From NCBI GenBank assembly GCA_030526405.1, contig JAUNCZ010000004.1, positions 1 to 64,000 on the forward strand: DNA of 64,000 bases. The letters run 5' to 3'. Shown here piece by piece: positions 1 to 7,883 of the stretch. Source of the stretch: Lachnospiraceae bacterium. GTDB taxonomy: Bacteria > Bacillota > Clostridia > Lachnospirales > Lachnospiraceae. The position numbers and the translations under genes are program-made. Below the pieces are notes generated by a model that was not told the DNA's origin, searched no databases, and saw only the letters and a program-made list of their open reading frames with translations. Position 1 is the first letter of the stretch. The number at the start of each line of letters is the position of its first letter.

Positions 1-145
1 ATAAGATTTATTACATTTATTGCATAAATTAAAAATGATGCAAAAGATGTCTGTACAATTTTGGTGATTGTTTTTTCTGGTGGTGCTGTGGAATGGATTG
101 AGGTTTTGGAATCGGTTATCAGGTTTCATTCAGATACAGATATGG

Positions 146-151
146 TATACT
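146..151 (+). promoter_or_regulatory. Probable -10 promoter element upstream of the first gene
   Basis: TATACT preceded by TG one base upstream forms an extended -10 box, about 40 bases before the first start codon. No good -35 box is visible. The rest of positions 1-145 is AT-rich and shows no convincing gene. Confidence 0.4.
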
Positions 152-188
152 GAGAAAAATCAGGTTGCAAAAAAGGAGGGAAAAGGGT

Positions 189-455
189 ATGTTTTACGAA
201 GCGTGTCAGGGAAGACTGCAGCAGAAGCTGATCATCACCAGCTGTCCGGAGTGCGGAGCAGAACTGGAGATGGCAGCCACAGATCCCTTTGGCATCTGTG
301 AAGAGTGCGGAGCAGAGGTGCTGAATGAGTCCATGGACTGCATCTTCTGGTGTGACAATGCGGTGAACTGCATTGGGGAAGAGGCTTATAAAAAGGCCAG
401 AGAATCCAGAGATTTTATCGAAATAGGAGAGGATTTTCATCGCCCTCTGTGGTAG
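189..455 (+). CDS. Small zinc-ribbon protein of unknown function
   Basis: An 88-residue soluble protein. Two CxxC pairs, CPEC near residue 19 and CEEC near residue 37, form a compact zinc-ribbon knuckle in the N-terminal half. The C-terminal half is acidic and helical and ends in Trp. The start at 189 is chosen because a strong AAGGAGGG site lies just upstream; the longer frame starting at 165 would place that site inside the gene. It precedes a CinA-like gene by 99 bases on the same strand. I do not recognise a specific function. The two CxxC pairs make metal binding likely; any nucleic-acid role is a guess. Confidence 0.7.
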   Translation: MFYEACQGRLQQKLIITSCPECGAELEMAATDPFGICEECGAEVLNESMDCIFWCDNAVNCIGEEAYKKARESRDFIEIGEDFHRPLW

Positions 456-554
456 GGAGAATCCAACTTAAAAAGTATAAAGGTATTGGAAGAGGAATGT
501 AAGAACTATAGACTGCCAGGAAGCTGTATAGGGAAGTTGAGGAGAGTGAAAGGG

Positions 555-1058
555 ATGACAGAGCTGGAAAAACAGGTAAGAGCTTTATACAGAGAGCTGA
601 CGAAAACACTGATTGAAAAGGAGAAGCAGATCACCACCATGGAGAGTGCCACCTCCGGTCAGATTGCCTCTCTGATCACAGATACAGAGGGCTCCTCCGC
701 CATTATGAAGGGAGCCTGCATCACCTACAGCAACGAGGCAAAGATCCTGCAGGGAGTGCCGGAGGAAACCATTCAAAGCTTTGGTGTGTATTCCCGGGAA
801 ACCGCAAGGGCCATGGCAGAGGCAGCCCGCAGAATCTATCAGGCAGATCTTGCCATCGGCATTACAGGAACCATGGGAAATGTGGATCCCGTCAATGCAG
901 ATTCCGTTCCGGGACAGGTGTACTTTGCACTGGATCTCCAGGGCAAGGTAACAGATTACTACCGGGAGCTGCCGTCCCAGGACAGCCGGTACGGCTATAA
1001 GCTTCTGGTGGCAAAAGAAATTGTGGAGGTATTGCTTCCCCTGGTGAAAGCAATGTGA
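555..1058 (+). CDS. CinA C-terminal-domain protein (nicotinamide-nucleotide amidohydrolase family)
   Basis: A 167-residue protein that matches the stand-alone CinA C-terminal (PncC-like) domain in length and motifs. The ESATSG segment near residue 30, the YSNEAK segment and the glycine-rich GITGTMG segment are the usual conserved blocks. In this family the enzyme deamidates nicotinamide mononucleotide to nicotinate mononucleotide in pyridine nucleotide salvage. The start at 555 follows a GA-rich ribosome site and gives the normal domain length; the upstream ATG at 486 would add 23 residues that do not look conserved. The next gene starts 5 bases after the stop, so the two are probably cotranscribed. 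GTMG replaces the commoner GxxGP block, so activity is not assured. Confidence 0.75.
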   Translation: MTELEKQVRALYRELTKTLIEKEKQITTMESATSGQIASLITDTEGSSAIMKGACITYSNEAKILQGVPEETIQSFGVYSRETARAMAEAARRIYQADLAIGITGTMGNVDPVNADSVPGQVYFALDLQGKVTDYYRELPSQDSRYGYKLLVAKEIVEVLLPLVKAM

Positions 1059-1062
1059 AAAA

Positions 1063-2220
1063 ATGAGTGCAAACAAAACCCATTATTATCATTTACTGAA
1101 TAAAGAGGGCCAGCAGGCCTATTACTGCATCAAAAAGGGACTGGAGAATCTGGAAACCAGCTTTCCGGTGCCAAGGCTGGATGGAAGAGAACTGACCAAT
1201 ATTTATTTTATGGTGCGTCTGGACCATCCGGAGATCTTCTACACCGTAACCTTTAAATATCGCTATTATCCCGACTCCGAGATGGTGGAGTTGATTCCGG
1301 AATATCTGTTTCCTAAAAAACAGATCAAGGAGCATATCCAGGCCATGGAATCCAGGGTGAAAAAACTGGTGCGCCAGGCGGAGGGACTGGATGAATTGGG
1401 GAAAGAGCAGTATATTCACGACTTTGTTGTGGATAACATCCATTACGACAAGCTGAAAAAGCCCTATTCCCATGAGATCATCGGTTCCCTGGGCCATGGA
1501 GTGGGAGTCTGCGAGGGCATTGCAAAGACTGTGAAGATCCTCTGTGATGCCATGGGCATCTGGTGTATCATCGCCATCTCCGATGCCAATCCGGAGAAGA
1601 AGATCAAGTATCGTCATGCCTGGAATGTAATCAGGATCGGTGGGAAATATTACCATCTGGATGCCACCTTTGACAATTCCTTAAGTAATCCGGCGGGAAG
1701 AGAGAGCCAGAACAAGCAGGCAGCATCCCCCCAGGGACATGCCGCCCAGAGCAAAGCAGCCCAGGGAAAGGGAAATCAGGGCAAGGGTAAGAAAAAGGCC
1801 CCGGAGAGAGACTGGCCCATGCGCTATGACTACTATAACCTGAATGACAAGCAGTTTTTCCGGGATCACGAGCCGGTGATCTGGCAGGTGCCCCAGTGCA
1901 CAGAGGGCAGCCATTCCTGGTATCAGGAGAAAAAACTCTCCTTCACAAAGCTGGAGGATGTGCGGAAAAGAGCTGCCCAGGCAGCGAAAAAAGGAAAGCC
2001 CTTCCTGTTTCACTGGAGAGGGGGCTATCTCACCAAGGAGGTGCTGGAGGAGCTGATCGGCATTCTCCGGGAGGAGGGTGCAGCAAAGAATAAGCACCTG
2101 TATCTTTCTCTGAACTGGCCCCAGGCGGTGCTGCTGGCCATGTTCCGGGAAGAAGAGAAGGAGGAATCCATTGTGATGGAGGAGGCCAACGAGGGCGAGC
2201 TCTACGATGGGGAGGCCTGA
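1063..2220 (+). CDS. Transglutaminase-like domain protein
   Basis: A 385-residue protein with no signal peptide. Residues about 110-205 form a transglutaminase/protease-like core: Cys150 in the GVCEGIA block, His185 in YRHAWN and Asp200 in YYHLDATFD are spaced as a papain-like catalytic triad. A low-complexity Gln/Gly/Lys stretch follows at about residues 215-250 and probably acts as a linker to a C-terminal region without recognisable motifs. The start lies 5 bases after the CinA-like stop and has little ribosome site of its own, which suggests translational coupling. The substrate is unknown; related proteins may be peptidases, amidases or cross-linking enzymes. Confidence 0.7.
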   Translation: MSANKTHYYHLLNKEGQQAYYCIKKGLENLETSFPVPRLDGRELTNIYFMVRLDHPEIFYTVTFKYRYYPDSEMVELIPEYLFPKKQIKEHIQAMESRVKKLVRQAEGLDELGKEQYIHDFVVDNIHYDKLKKPYSHEIIGSLGHGVGVCEGIAKTVKILCDAMGIWCIIAISDANPEKKIKYRHAWNVIRIGGKYYHLDATFDNSLSNPAGRESQNKQAASPQGHAAQSKAAQGKGNQGKGKKKAPERDWPMRYDYYNLNDKQFFRDHEPVIWQVPQCTEGSHSWYQEKKLSFTKLEDVRKRAAQAAKKGKPFLFHWRGGYLTKEVLEELIGILREEGAAKNKHLYLSLNWPQAVLLAMFREEEKEESIVMEEANEGELYDGEA

Positions 2221-2273
2221 GACAGAGTTCTCAAAAAACAGAAGATAAGCACGGAAGGAACAGAACGTAACCT

Positions 2274-2816
2274 ATGAATGACATCATTATCGGAAACATT
2301 ATTTCCATCGGATCTGCCTGCTTTACAGCGGCCAGTTCCTGGACCATCAGCAAGCAGAAAAGCTACATGTATCAGGTGTTTCAGTGTCTGACACTGGCAG
2401 TGGCATCTGTATTTTTTCACTCCTGGTCTGGAGTGACCACCCTGCTTTTGTGTGCCATTCGAAATTATCTGGTATCAAAAGATCTCTTTAAAGGAAAAAT
2501 CGTAGGCCTGCTGCTGGTGCTGCTGGTGGGTTTTGGAATACTTGTGAACAACAGAGGACTGGTGGGATGGCTGGTTATTGCCGCCACCTTTATCTACACC
2601 ATCGGCTCCTGCAAGGCCATGCGGCCTCTGGCAGTGAAGGCCAATATCACCTTCAACTGTGCCATGTGGGCTCTGTACGATCTGCTGATCCTGGATATCG
2701 TATCGGGAGTGGTGGATGTACTGGCAACACTGCTGACCCTGGTATCCATCATCCGCCTGCTTCGGAATCCGGAGCTGATCCGGGAGGAGGAGAGAAGATT
2801 GGGGCTGGAGAGCTGA
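2274..2816 (+). CDS. YgjV-like inner membrane protein
   Basis: A 180-residue integral membrane protein with about five hydrophobic segments (roughly residues 2-20, 35-60, 75-95, 97-115 and 135-160) and a charged C-terminal tail. The opening segment, the central IRNYLVSKD block and overall length resemble the YgjV family of bacterial membrane proteins, whose role is not known. A GAAGGAAC ribosome site precedes the ATG. It lies 53 bases after the transglutaminase-like gene and is followed by a strong terminator, so it probably ends this transcript. Confidence 0.6.
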   Translation: MNDIIIGNIISIGSACFTAASSWTISKQKSYMYQVFQCLTLAVASVFFHSWSGVTTLLLCAIRNYLVSKDLFKGKIVGLLLVLLVGFGILVNNRGLVGWLVIAATFIYTIGSCKAMRPLAVKANITFNCAMWALYDLLILDIVSGVVDVLATLLTLVSIIRLLRNPELIREEERRLGLES

Positions 2817-2852
2817 AAAATGCCCAGAAAACCATAATGTAAACATATGTTG

Positions 2853-2885
2853 ACAGCATGTAAACCTTTACATGCTGTTTTTTTT
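2853..2885 (+). terminator. Strong intrinsic terminator
   Basis: A perfect 12-base-pair stem (2853-2864 with 2867-2878) has a minimal loop and runs into eight T residues. It ends the transcript of the YgjV-like gene and separates it from the AT-rich island. Confidence 0.9.
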
Positions 2886-2935
2886 ACCTGTTTTTGTAAT
2901 ACTGAAAGTAAATAAAGGAAAGGGAGGATGCTCTT

Positions 2936-3370
2936 ATGAAAAAAACTTTTATACTTTCAGTATTATGTGCTTCTTTGATTGCTGGTTCAACATCCGTGTA
3001 TGCAGCATCTACAGGAGAAATTGAGGGACCGATTCAACAAGTAACGGCTGTGGCAAGTGATGGTCGGACCCGTGCATCATGGGGATATGGTACGTTAACT
3101 CATGCTAATCCCATTGGTCGTAAGCCATGGGCTTATGCAACATCATCTACCTATAATGGAAATTGTAATGTGATTAAGGCAAGGGTAAAAGTAGAAAGTG
3201 GAGGTGAAACAGACTATACATCATGGGCAATAAAGTATAATTCTCCATCAGCTCCATCAGCAACAATTATTGCTCGAACCGAAACAAATGTTACATTTTA
3301 TGGACTGCATGACTTTCAGGACACGTCTGCTTCTGGCTGGCAGCATGCAATAACAAGTGCTAGGTATTAA
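2936..3370 (+). CDS. Small secreted protein, unrecognised (possible bacteriocin-like product)
   Basis: A 144-residue protein with a classic signal peptide: Lys-Lys at the N-terminus, a hydrophobic core at residues 5-17 and a VYA-A cleavage site near residue 24. The mature part of about 120 residues is rich in Ser, Thr, Ala and Tyr, has a single Cys and contains a SWGYG block followed by an APSATII block. The arrangement loosely recalls lactococcin 972-type bacteriocins, but the match is weak and I do not claim it. A GGGAGG ribosome site precedes the ATG. The next gene starts 3 bases after the stop and encodes a membrane-anchored protein, so the pair is probably a functional unit. The region is clearly richer in AT than its neighbours. 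Confidence 0.65.
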   Translation: MKKTFILSVLCASLIAGSTSVYAASTGEIEGPIQQVTAVASDGRTRASWGYGTLTHANPIGRKPWAYATSSTYNGNCNVIKARVKVESGGETDYTSWAIKYNSPSAPSATIIARTETNVTFYGLHDFQDTSASGWQHAITSARY

Positions 3371-3372
3371 TC

Positions 3373-4317
3373 ATGCGTCGGGGTATAAAGAAAACTACTA
3401 TGGTATTCATGCTAATGGTAGTTGCTTTGCTTATTCTTGTGGGAATCGGTGTGCGAAGTATGCGTACAGTCTACCTGTTAAAGCCAGAAGAGAATCATTT
3501 AATAGGCGAAGGCGTATATTTTAATGTTTTTACACAAGAGACAAGAGATAAGATAAAAACCGGAACAATTGCAAATGTAAATGAAGATACGATATTTTAT
3601 GCATCCATCCAAAATGCAGGGAAAGATCGACATATGACTTTGAAAGCATATATAAATTATCGTGAAACGCTGCTTGAGTTTTTAAATACATCGGATGAAG
3701 ATGATAATATCTATCTGAAAGATGGTGACAATATTCTCATTCCCTTTAAAATCAAAACAGAGTTAGATGAAAAAACAAATTACAAGATGTTGATTTCATT
3801 ATTCTGGGGGACTGATCAGTATGAAGCAGAGACAAAATTTCAGACATCTATGTATGCGATGTCATATGATTATTTGATTCAGAATGATCAGGAGAAGAAC
3901 TGGGCAGACATAAATATTTGTACGGACATAAATACGCAATATACTGAATCTGATTTTCCAAGTATTGTATTAAATACTGATTTTCAAAATAGTAATTCGG
4001 TGAAATTGCCGGAATGCGAATTAACAGTAAAAGCAGGAGAGGATTTTGAGATTGCTTATAAAGTTGGACATATAAAAACAGATACCGCTTTGTTACTTGT
4101 AACCATTGACTACCAGCAAGCCCTTGTTAATCAAACAGAACCTGCGCTCATAATAAATACTCCGCAAGGGTATCTGGCATCAAATCGTATTTCTCTTTCA
4201 GCTCCGAAACAACCGGGCAAATATGAAATATGTGCGGTTGCTGTTCCCTCACCGGCAGAGATTAACGCCTTTGAGCCATTGGAAAATTCGATTCGTTTCA
4301 CACTAGAGGTAGTATAG
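3373..4317 (+). CDS. Membrane-anchored extracytoplasmic protein, unrecognised
   Basis: A 314-residue protein with one N-terminal membrane segment (about residues 9-28) preceded by Arg and Lys residues, so the remaining 285 residues are predicted outside the cell. The body is beta-rich with alternating hydrophobic residues, and the last 100 residues read like an immunoglobulin-type or carbohydrate-binding sandwich. It contains no enzyme motif I know. It lies 3 bases after the secreted small protein, arguing for coexpression; it could be an immunity protein, a surface receptor or a partner of that product. AT-rich codon use matches the upstream gene and differs from the window average, consistent with transfer. 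Confidence 0.6.
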   Translation: MRRGIKKTTMVFMLMVVALLILVGIGVRSMRTVYLLKPEENHLIGEGVYFNVFTQETRDKIKTGTIANVNEDTIFYASIQNAGKDRHMTLKAYINYRETLLEFLNTSDEDDNIYLKDGDNILIPFKIKTELDEKTNYKMLISLFWGTDQYEAETKFQTSMYAMSYDYLIQNDQEKNWADINICTDINTQYTESDFPSIVLNTDFQNSNSVKLPECELTVKAGEDFEIAYKVGHIKTDTALLLVTIDYQQALVNQTEPALIINTPQGYLASNRISLSAPKQPGKYEICAVAVPSPAEINAFEPLENSIRFTLEVV

Positions 4318-4372
4318 GTGTCAATAAATGAGCATAAAAGTATGTAACAAGTAAGATAAAGGAGGAATGACT

Positions 4373-4495
4373 ATGAAGGCAATTAAAAAGTGGGTCAATC
4401 CCACGAGAAAAATGATTGACCCATTTTTTTTACAGAATTTATATCTCAAAAAGCGCTTGATCCACAATTTGACAGTTTGCTCCATAAATATATAG
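4373..4495 (+). CDS. Possible 40-codon leader peptide overlapping a terminator
   Basis: An ideal AAAGGAGG site at 4359-4366 precedes an ATG that opens 40 codons (MKAIKKWVNPTRK then hydrophobic residues) ending in TAG. A perfect terminator hairpin lies inside its first 20 codons. This could be a leader peptide whose translation controls termination, the broken 5' end of a lost third gene of the upstream operon, or chance. No downstream gene on the same strand would be regulated, since the next gene is convergent. Confidence 0.3.
   Translation: MKAIKKWVNPTRKMIDPFFLQNLYLKKRLIHNLTVCSINI
4391..4431 (+). terminator. Intrinsic terminator of the secreted-protein pair
   Basis: TGGGTCAATC at 4391-4400 pairs perfectly with 4414-4423 and is followed by eight T residues. 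It ends the 2936-4317 transcript and lies inside the small open frame at 4373. Confidence 0.85.
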
Positions 4496-4578
4496 AGTAA
4501 TTAAATGAAAGTACCTAGTGTTACAGTTGGATATTTCCAAAGATATCCTGTTACAGAATAACTGGTTCACATCCTAAG

Positions 4579-5202
4579 TCAGCTTATCCGGGCAAGGATA
4601 GAACACGATACCATAATTAAAAGGGACGCTACCGCATTTGGCGACAGCGTCCTTTTTAAAAAAAACTTTGAAGATACATGAGTTTTTTTTGGAATCTCAC
4701 AATAGATCGCATATACTACGAAAAGCGAGATCAGTATATTCAGCAACAAGAGGAGCAGAGTTTTTTTCGAAAAATATGTCCGGTACAACCTTTTCCTGAT
4801 ATAGAAAATCACAAAAAAGGGGATAAAAAAATATCGGTTCTTAACTTCTTCAATAGTGGATTCTATTGTATCTGCTGTCTCTTCTTTTTCTGTCTCTTTT
4901 TCCGGAGAGTTTAACTCCGGAGTTTCAGGCTCTTCCTGTGATGCAGCTTCCTGTGATTCGGATGGCAAAACAGAGCAATCTGAATTACAGGAGGATTTTT
5001 TTTGATTTAAAAAATCATTGCTGTCCATCTCGTATAATTCACAGATTTTCTGGAAATTATCCAAATCCGGCAGGCAGACATCATTTTCCCATTTTGAGAT
5101 GGATTGTCTCGAAATCATAAGCTGTTTGGAGACATCTTCCTGTGACAGATTCTTTTTCTTTCTAGCTTCTTTCAGCTTCGTACCGATGGTTATTGTATCC
5201 AT
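4579..5202 (-). CDS. XRE-family regulator with a C-terminal membrane segment
   Basis: A 207-residue protein. Residues about 8-62 form a Cro/CI-type helix-turn-helix with the LSQEDVSKQL and SRQSISKWEN blocks. An acidic Glu/Pro-rich linker spans about residues 72-115, and a basic patch then leads into a hydrophobic segment at about residues 145-170, so the repressor is probably tethered to the membrane. An AAAGGAT site precedes the ATG. The last 25 or so codons run through a hairpin that looks like a terminator, so the native C-terminus may have been altered. This layout is common for membrane-sensing regulators in Clostridia. Targets are unknown; the adjacent secreted-protein pair is a reasonable guess. 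Confidence 0.7.
   Translation of the reverse strand: MDTITIGTKLKEARKKKNLSQEDVSKQLMISRQSISKWENDVCLPDLDNFQKICELYEMDSNDFLNQKKSSCNSDCSVLPSESQEAASQEEPETPELNSPEKETEKEETADTIESTIEEVKNRYFFIPFFVIFYIRKRLYRTYFSKKTLLLLLLNILISLFVVYAIYCEIPKKTHVSSKFFLKRTLSPNAVASLLIMVSCSILARIS
4622..4656. terminator. Hairpin with flanking T/A runs, inside the 3' end of the XRE gene
   Basis: A 7-base-pair GC-rich stem (GGACGCT with AGCGTCC) is flanked by T runs on both strands, as in a bidirectional terminator. It lies within the coding frame of the minus-strand regulator, which is unusual. Confidence 0.55.
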
Positions 5203-5264
5203 ACTTGTTTCAGATCCTTTAACGAATATCGAAATATTTTCTCAGGTAGTAACCTGCAATCCGC

Positions 5265-6188
5265 TTAATGGTCGTGATGATGGCTGTGGCCCTTCAGAAT
5301 CTCATCCAGCTTCACCTTGAAGTCCTCCGGATCCTGATAGCATTCCCGGCTGTAGCAGTAAAGCTCCTGCAGTCCTGCCCATAAGCCCTCCTCTGAAACC
5401 AGGCCCACGGTGGCGATCATGCGGCCCTGGAAGGCAAACTGCTCCACAGCGTAGCGCATTCTCTCCACGGTCTCTTCTTCTGTCTGACCATCCAGCACCA
5501 CATCCATTCCCATAAAATCACCAAAGCGGTCTCTGTAGTCAAAGAAGTAGCGGAGATCACCGGTGAGCTGCAGATAGTCGGGGCGAAGCTGTACCACCTG
5601 ATCCACCATCTGTTCGGTGAGGCATTTGCAGCGGAAGGTTACAGGGATGCCCCTGCTCTGGGCATGGCGGAAAAAGATTCCGGCGGCCTCTGCCTCAGGC
5701 ATGGAAAGGATGTCCTCCCCTCTGTCCGCTGCGTTGGCAGCCTCTGACCAGTCGTCTCTGTAGAGTACCAGATCCACCTTGGTAAGGGACAGTACCTTAT
5801 CCAGCTTTGCGCAGAGCATCTCTGCCATGGCCTCTGCGGAGAGGGTGGGTGCCTCTGGGATATGGCTGAACAGCTCCTGCATCTGGATAGGACCCGGGCC
5901 CATGTCAAGATAGAGCATTTTGGAAGGGGTTTTGTCTTCAGGGTTGTTCTTCTTTGCAAAGCCTGTCTCTGCCTCGGCCAGGAACTGATCTGCGGTGATG
6001 TAGTGGAAATCAGTCAGGGATGTGGGAACCCAGAGGGGCTGCTCTCCCTGGTTCATCCGGCGGAAGTTTTCCTGGGGAGTAACAGGGTAGGAGAAGCAGG
6101 GAACCGTAAAGGTCTGTCCTCCAGGAGTCTGTACTTTTTCTGTTTCTACCTGTGTCATGGATGTATATGGAATTCTCTGAAAATTCAT
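5265..6188 (-). CDS. Uroporphyrinogen decarboxylase-like protein with His-rich tail
   Basis: A 307-residue cytoplasmic protein. The opening part, with an ENFRRMNQGEQPLWVP block near residue 40, resembles the start of uroporphyrinogen decarboxylase-fold proteins, a family that in anaerobes includes corrinoid-dependent methyltransferases. The rest reads as a shortened TIM barrel with weak similarity, including the LYLDMGPGP and PVTFRCKC segments. The protein ends in GHSHHHDH, a likely metal-binding tail. The ATG at 6188 follows an AGGAGG site; the longer frame to 6329 has no such site. Length is slightly below the usual 340-370 residues. No corrinoid protein gene is next to it, so a true methyltransferase role is unproven. 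Confidence 0.55.
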   Translation of the reverse strand: MNFQRIPYTSMTQVETEKVQTPGGQTFTVPCFSYPVTPQENFRRMNQGEQPLWVPTSLTDFHYITADQFLAEAETGFAKKNNPEDKTPSKMLYLDMGPGPIQMQELFSHIPEAPTLSAEAMAEMLCAKLDKVLSLTKVDLVLYRDDWSEAANAADRGEDILSMPEAEAAGIFFRHAQSRGIPVTFRCKCLTEQMVDQVVQLRPDYLQLTGDLRYFFDYRDRFGDFMGMDVVLDGQTEEETVERMRYAVEQFAFQGRMIATVGLVSEEGLWAGLQELYCYSRECYQDPEDFKVKLDEILKGHSHHHDH

Positions 6189-6350
6189 TGGCTGCCTCCT
6201 GTATAAAAATAAATGTTGTTCTTTGAAATTCGATGTTATACTATGTATCAGTATATCATGGTTTCTGTTTTTATAAAAGAATGTTACTGGTGGGAGCCAT
6301 GGAAATCTGCTGGAAAACAGATAAAACATAACAAAAACGGAGGTGTAAAA

Positions 6351-6608
6351 ATGGAAGAATTATACAGAATGATCGAGCAGAAGATCAAGGCGTCCGGATA
6401 TCCGGGAGAGATCAACGGAATGGAGTTTTACGATGAGGTCAGCGCAGAGGCGGATGAGCAGGAGAACGGAAAATACCTGTTCCTGATCAAAAAATCAGAT
6501 ACTCTTGTTTACAATGGTTGCATGGATATTATGGATCAGGAGTTTGATCTTCACTATGTGGATATCCACGACGGAGACAAGGTCTACCATGTGGATTTCG
6601 ATGCCTGA
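6351..6608 (+). CDS. Small acidic protein of unknown function
   Basis: An 85-residue acidic soluble protein with an alternating strand pattern in its second half (KYLFLIKK, FDLHYVDIHDGD, VYHVDFDA). An ACGGAGG site lies at good spacing before the ATG, and a possible divergent start region separates it from the URO-D-like gene. It is 13-19 bases upstream of the DMT transporter gene and probably cotranscribed with it. I recognise no family. Confidence 0.6.
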   Translation: MEELYRMIEQKIKASGYPGEINGMEFYDEVSAEADEQENGKYLFLIKKSDTLVYNGCMDIMDQEFDLHYVDIHDGDKVYHVDFDA

Positions 6609-6627
6609 ATAAGAGAGGCATGTGGAT

Positions 6628-7494
6628 ATGTTTAAAAATCGAAGTCTGAAATTTCAGGGAATTTGCTGCATTCTGATGGCAGCATTTTTCTTCTGCCTGA
6701 TGTCCCTGTTTGTGCGTCTGTCCGGCGACCTTCCTGTAATGGAAAAGGCCTTTTTCAGAAATGCTATCGCCGCCCTGGTGGCCCTGGTGATGCTGCTGCG
6801 CACAGAGGAGAAGTTCCGAATGGGAAAGGGGAATCTTCCTTATCTGCTGCTTCGTTCCGGCTTTGGAACAGCGGGGATCGTGGCGAACTTTTATGCCATT
6901 GACCATATGGCCATCTCGGACGCAAATATGCTGAACAAGCTGTCCCCCTTCTTTGCCATTATCATGTCCTACTTCATTCTGAAGGAGAAGGCCAGCAAAA
7001 AGGAATGGCTGGCGGTGGTGGTGGCATTCGCAGGAGCGCTGCTGGTGATCAAGCCCAGCTTTACAGCAGGGGCCATTCCCGCCTTTGTGGGTGTGTTCGG
7101 AGGCTTTGCCGCCGGTGTGGCCTACACCTTTGTGCGAAAGCTGGGAAAAAGGGGAGAGAGGGGTCCATTGATCGTGTTCTTTTTCTCCACCTTCTCCACC
7201 CTGTTTGTACTGCCCTTTGTGATTGCTGATTTTCAGCCTATGACAGGGAAGCAGCTGATGCTTCTGCTGGCAGCGGGTATTGCAGCGGCAGGTGGTCAGC
7301 TGAGCATTACAGCGGCCTACTCCAAGGCACCGGCCAAGGAGATTTCCGTATTTGATTACTCACAGATCCTGTTTGCGGCAATCTTAGGATTTCTTTTCCT
7401 GGGAGAGCTGCCGGATATCTGGAGCTTCCTGGGATACATTGTGATCATCGGAGCTGCGGTGTGGAGAATGCAGGCCATGAAGGAAAAGTGCTGA
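6628..7494 (+). CDS. EamA/DMT-family transporter
   Basis: A 288-residue integral membrane protein with ten hydrophobic segments arranged as two five-helix halves, the usual EamA (drug/metabolite transporter) plan and length. The PVMEKAFFRNAIAALVAL block of helix 2 and the SPFFAIIMSYFILKEK block of helix 4 are typical. Such proteins export small metabolites or amino acids by proton exchange; the substrate cannot be read. The ATG at 6628 is preferred because an AGAGAGG site lies 9 bases upstream; a GTG at 6622 is the alternative. A perfect inverted repeat follows the stop. Confidence 0.8.
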   Translation: MFKNRSLKFQGICCILMAAFFFCLMSLFVRLSGDLPVMEKAFFRNAIAALVALVMLLRTEEKFRMGKGNLPYLLLRSGFGTAGIVANFYAIDHMAISDANMLNKLSPFFAIIMSYFILKEKASKKEWLAVVVAFAGALLVIKPSFTAGAIPAFVGVFGGFAAGVAYTFVRKLGKRGERGPLIVFFFSTFSTLFVLPFVIADFQPMTGKQLMLLLAAGIAAAGGQLSITAAYSKAPAKEISVFDYSQILFAAILGFLFLGELPDIWSFLGYIVIIGAAVWRMQAMKEKC

Positions 7495-7516
7495 ACAATC
7501 CAGGGTGGGATTGTTC
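7493..7516 (+). terminator. Inverted repeat after the DMT transporter gene
   Basis: GAACAATCC at 7493-7501 pairs perfectly with 7508-7516, overlapping the stop codon. The T run is missing, so it may be an mRNA stabiliser rather than a terminator. Confidence 0.45.
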
Positions 7517-7601
7517 AAAACAGATAAAAGCACAAGGAAAAGCACAATTTCGTTGACGAAAAGCACAAATTATGAAAAAATAGATACAGAGAAATTGGAA
7601 A

Positions 7602-7625
7602 AGGGCGAGGATATCGCCCTTTTCT
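7602..7625 (+). terminator. Intrinsic terminator
   Basis: A stem of AAGGGCGA paired with TCGCCCTT over a 5-base loop leads into TTTTCTTT. It probably ends readthrough from the DMT operon before the structured element that follows. Confidence 0.75.
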
Positions 7626-7656
7626 TTGTATAACGCAGTATTTTCAAAGGATTACA

Positions 7657-7837
7657 GTGTCAAAAGGTCAGAGCCACCGGTGCTTGCACGTACGGTGGTG
7701 ATAGACCTTGTGACACGCCCCAAAGATGAGGATGTAAGTGGGGCGCAAGCACCACGATATCCGAATCTTGGGGAGGATTGTGGGAGTACGAAGTACGAAA
7801 CAATCCGTGTAATCTGTTTTTGGGGGGCTTTTGACAC
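7657..7837 (+). repeat. Structured 181-base element with terminal inverted repeats
   Basis: The ends GTGTCAAAAG (7657-7666) and CTTTTGACAC (7828-7837) are perfectly complementary and enclose three further hairpins: 7674-7679 with 7693-7698, 7717-7721 with 7740-7744, and 7776-7780 with 7801-7805. An internal TGACAC at 7711-7716 could pair with the 5' end instead. A 9-base direct repeat, CCGAATCTT, occurs at 7761 and 7838. The layout fits a small non-autonomous (MITE-like) element or a folded RNA upstream of the LacI gene. No protein is encoded. Confidence 0.5.
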
Positions 7838-7883
7838 CCGAATCTTCAAAGGGAAATGCTGCAGGGACGGAAGGGAGAAGAGA

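Noticed and set aside
7626..7883. N-terminal extension of the LacI regulator
   Set aside because: The frame is open but overlaps the inverted-repeat element, and the ATG at 7884 has a proper ribosome site and gives the normal LacI start.
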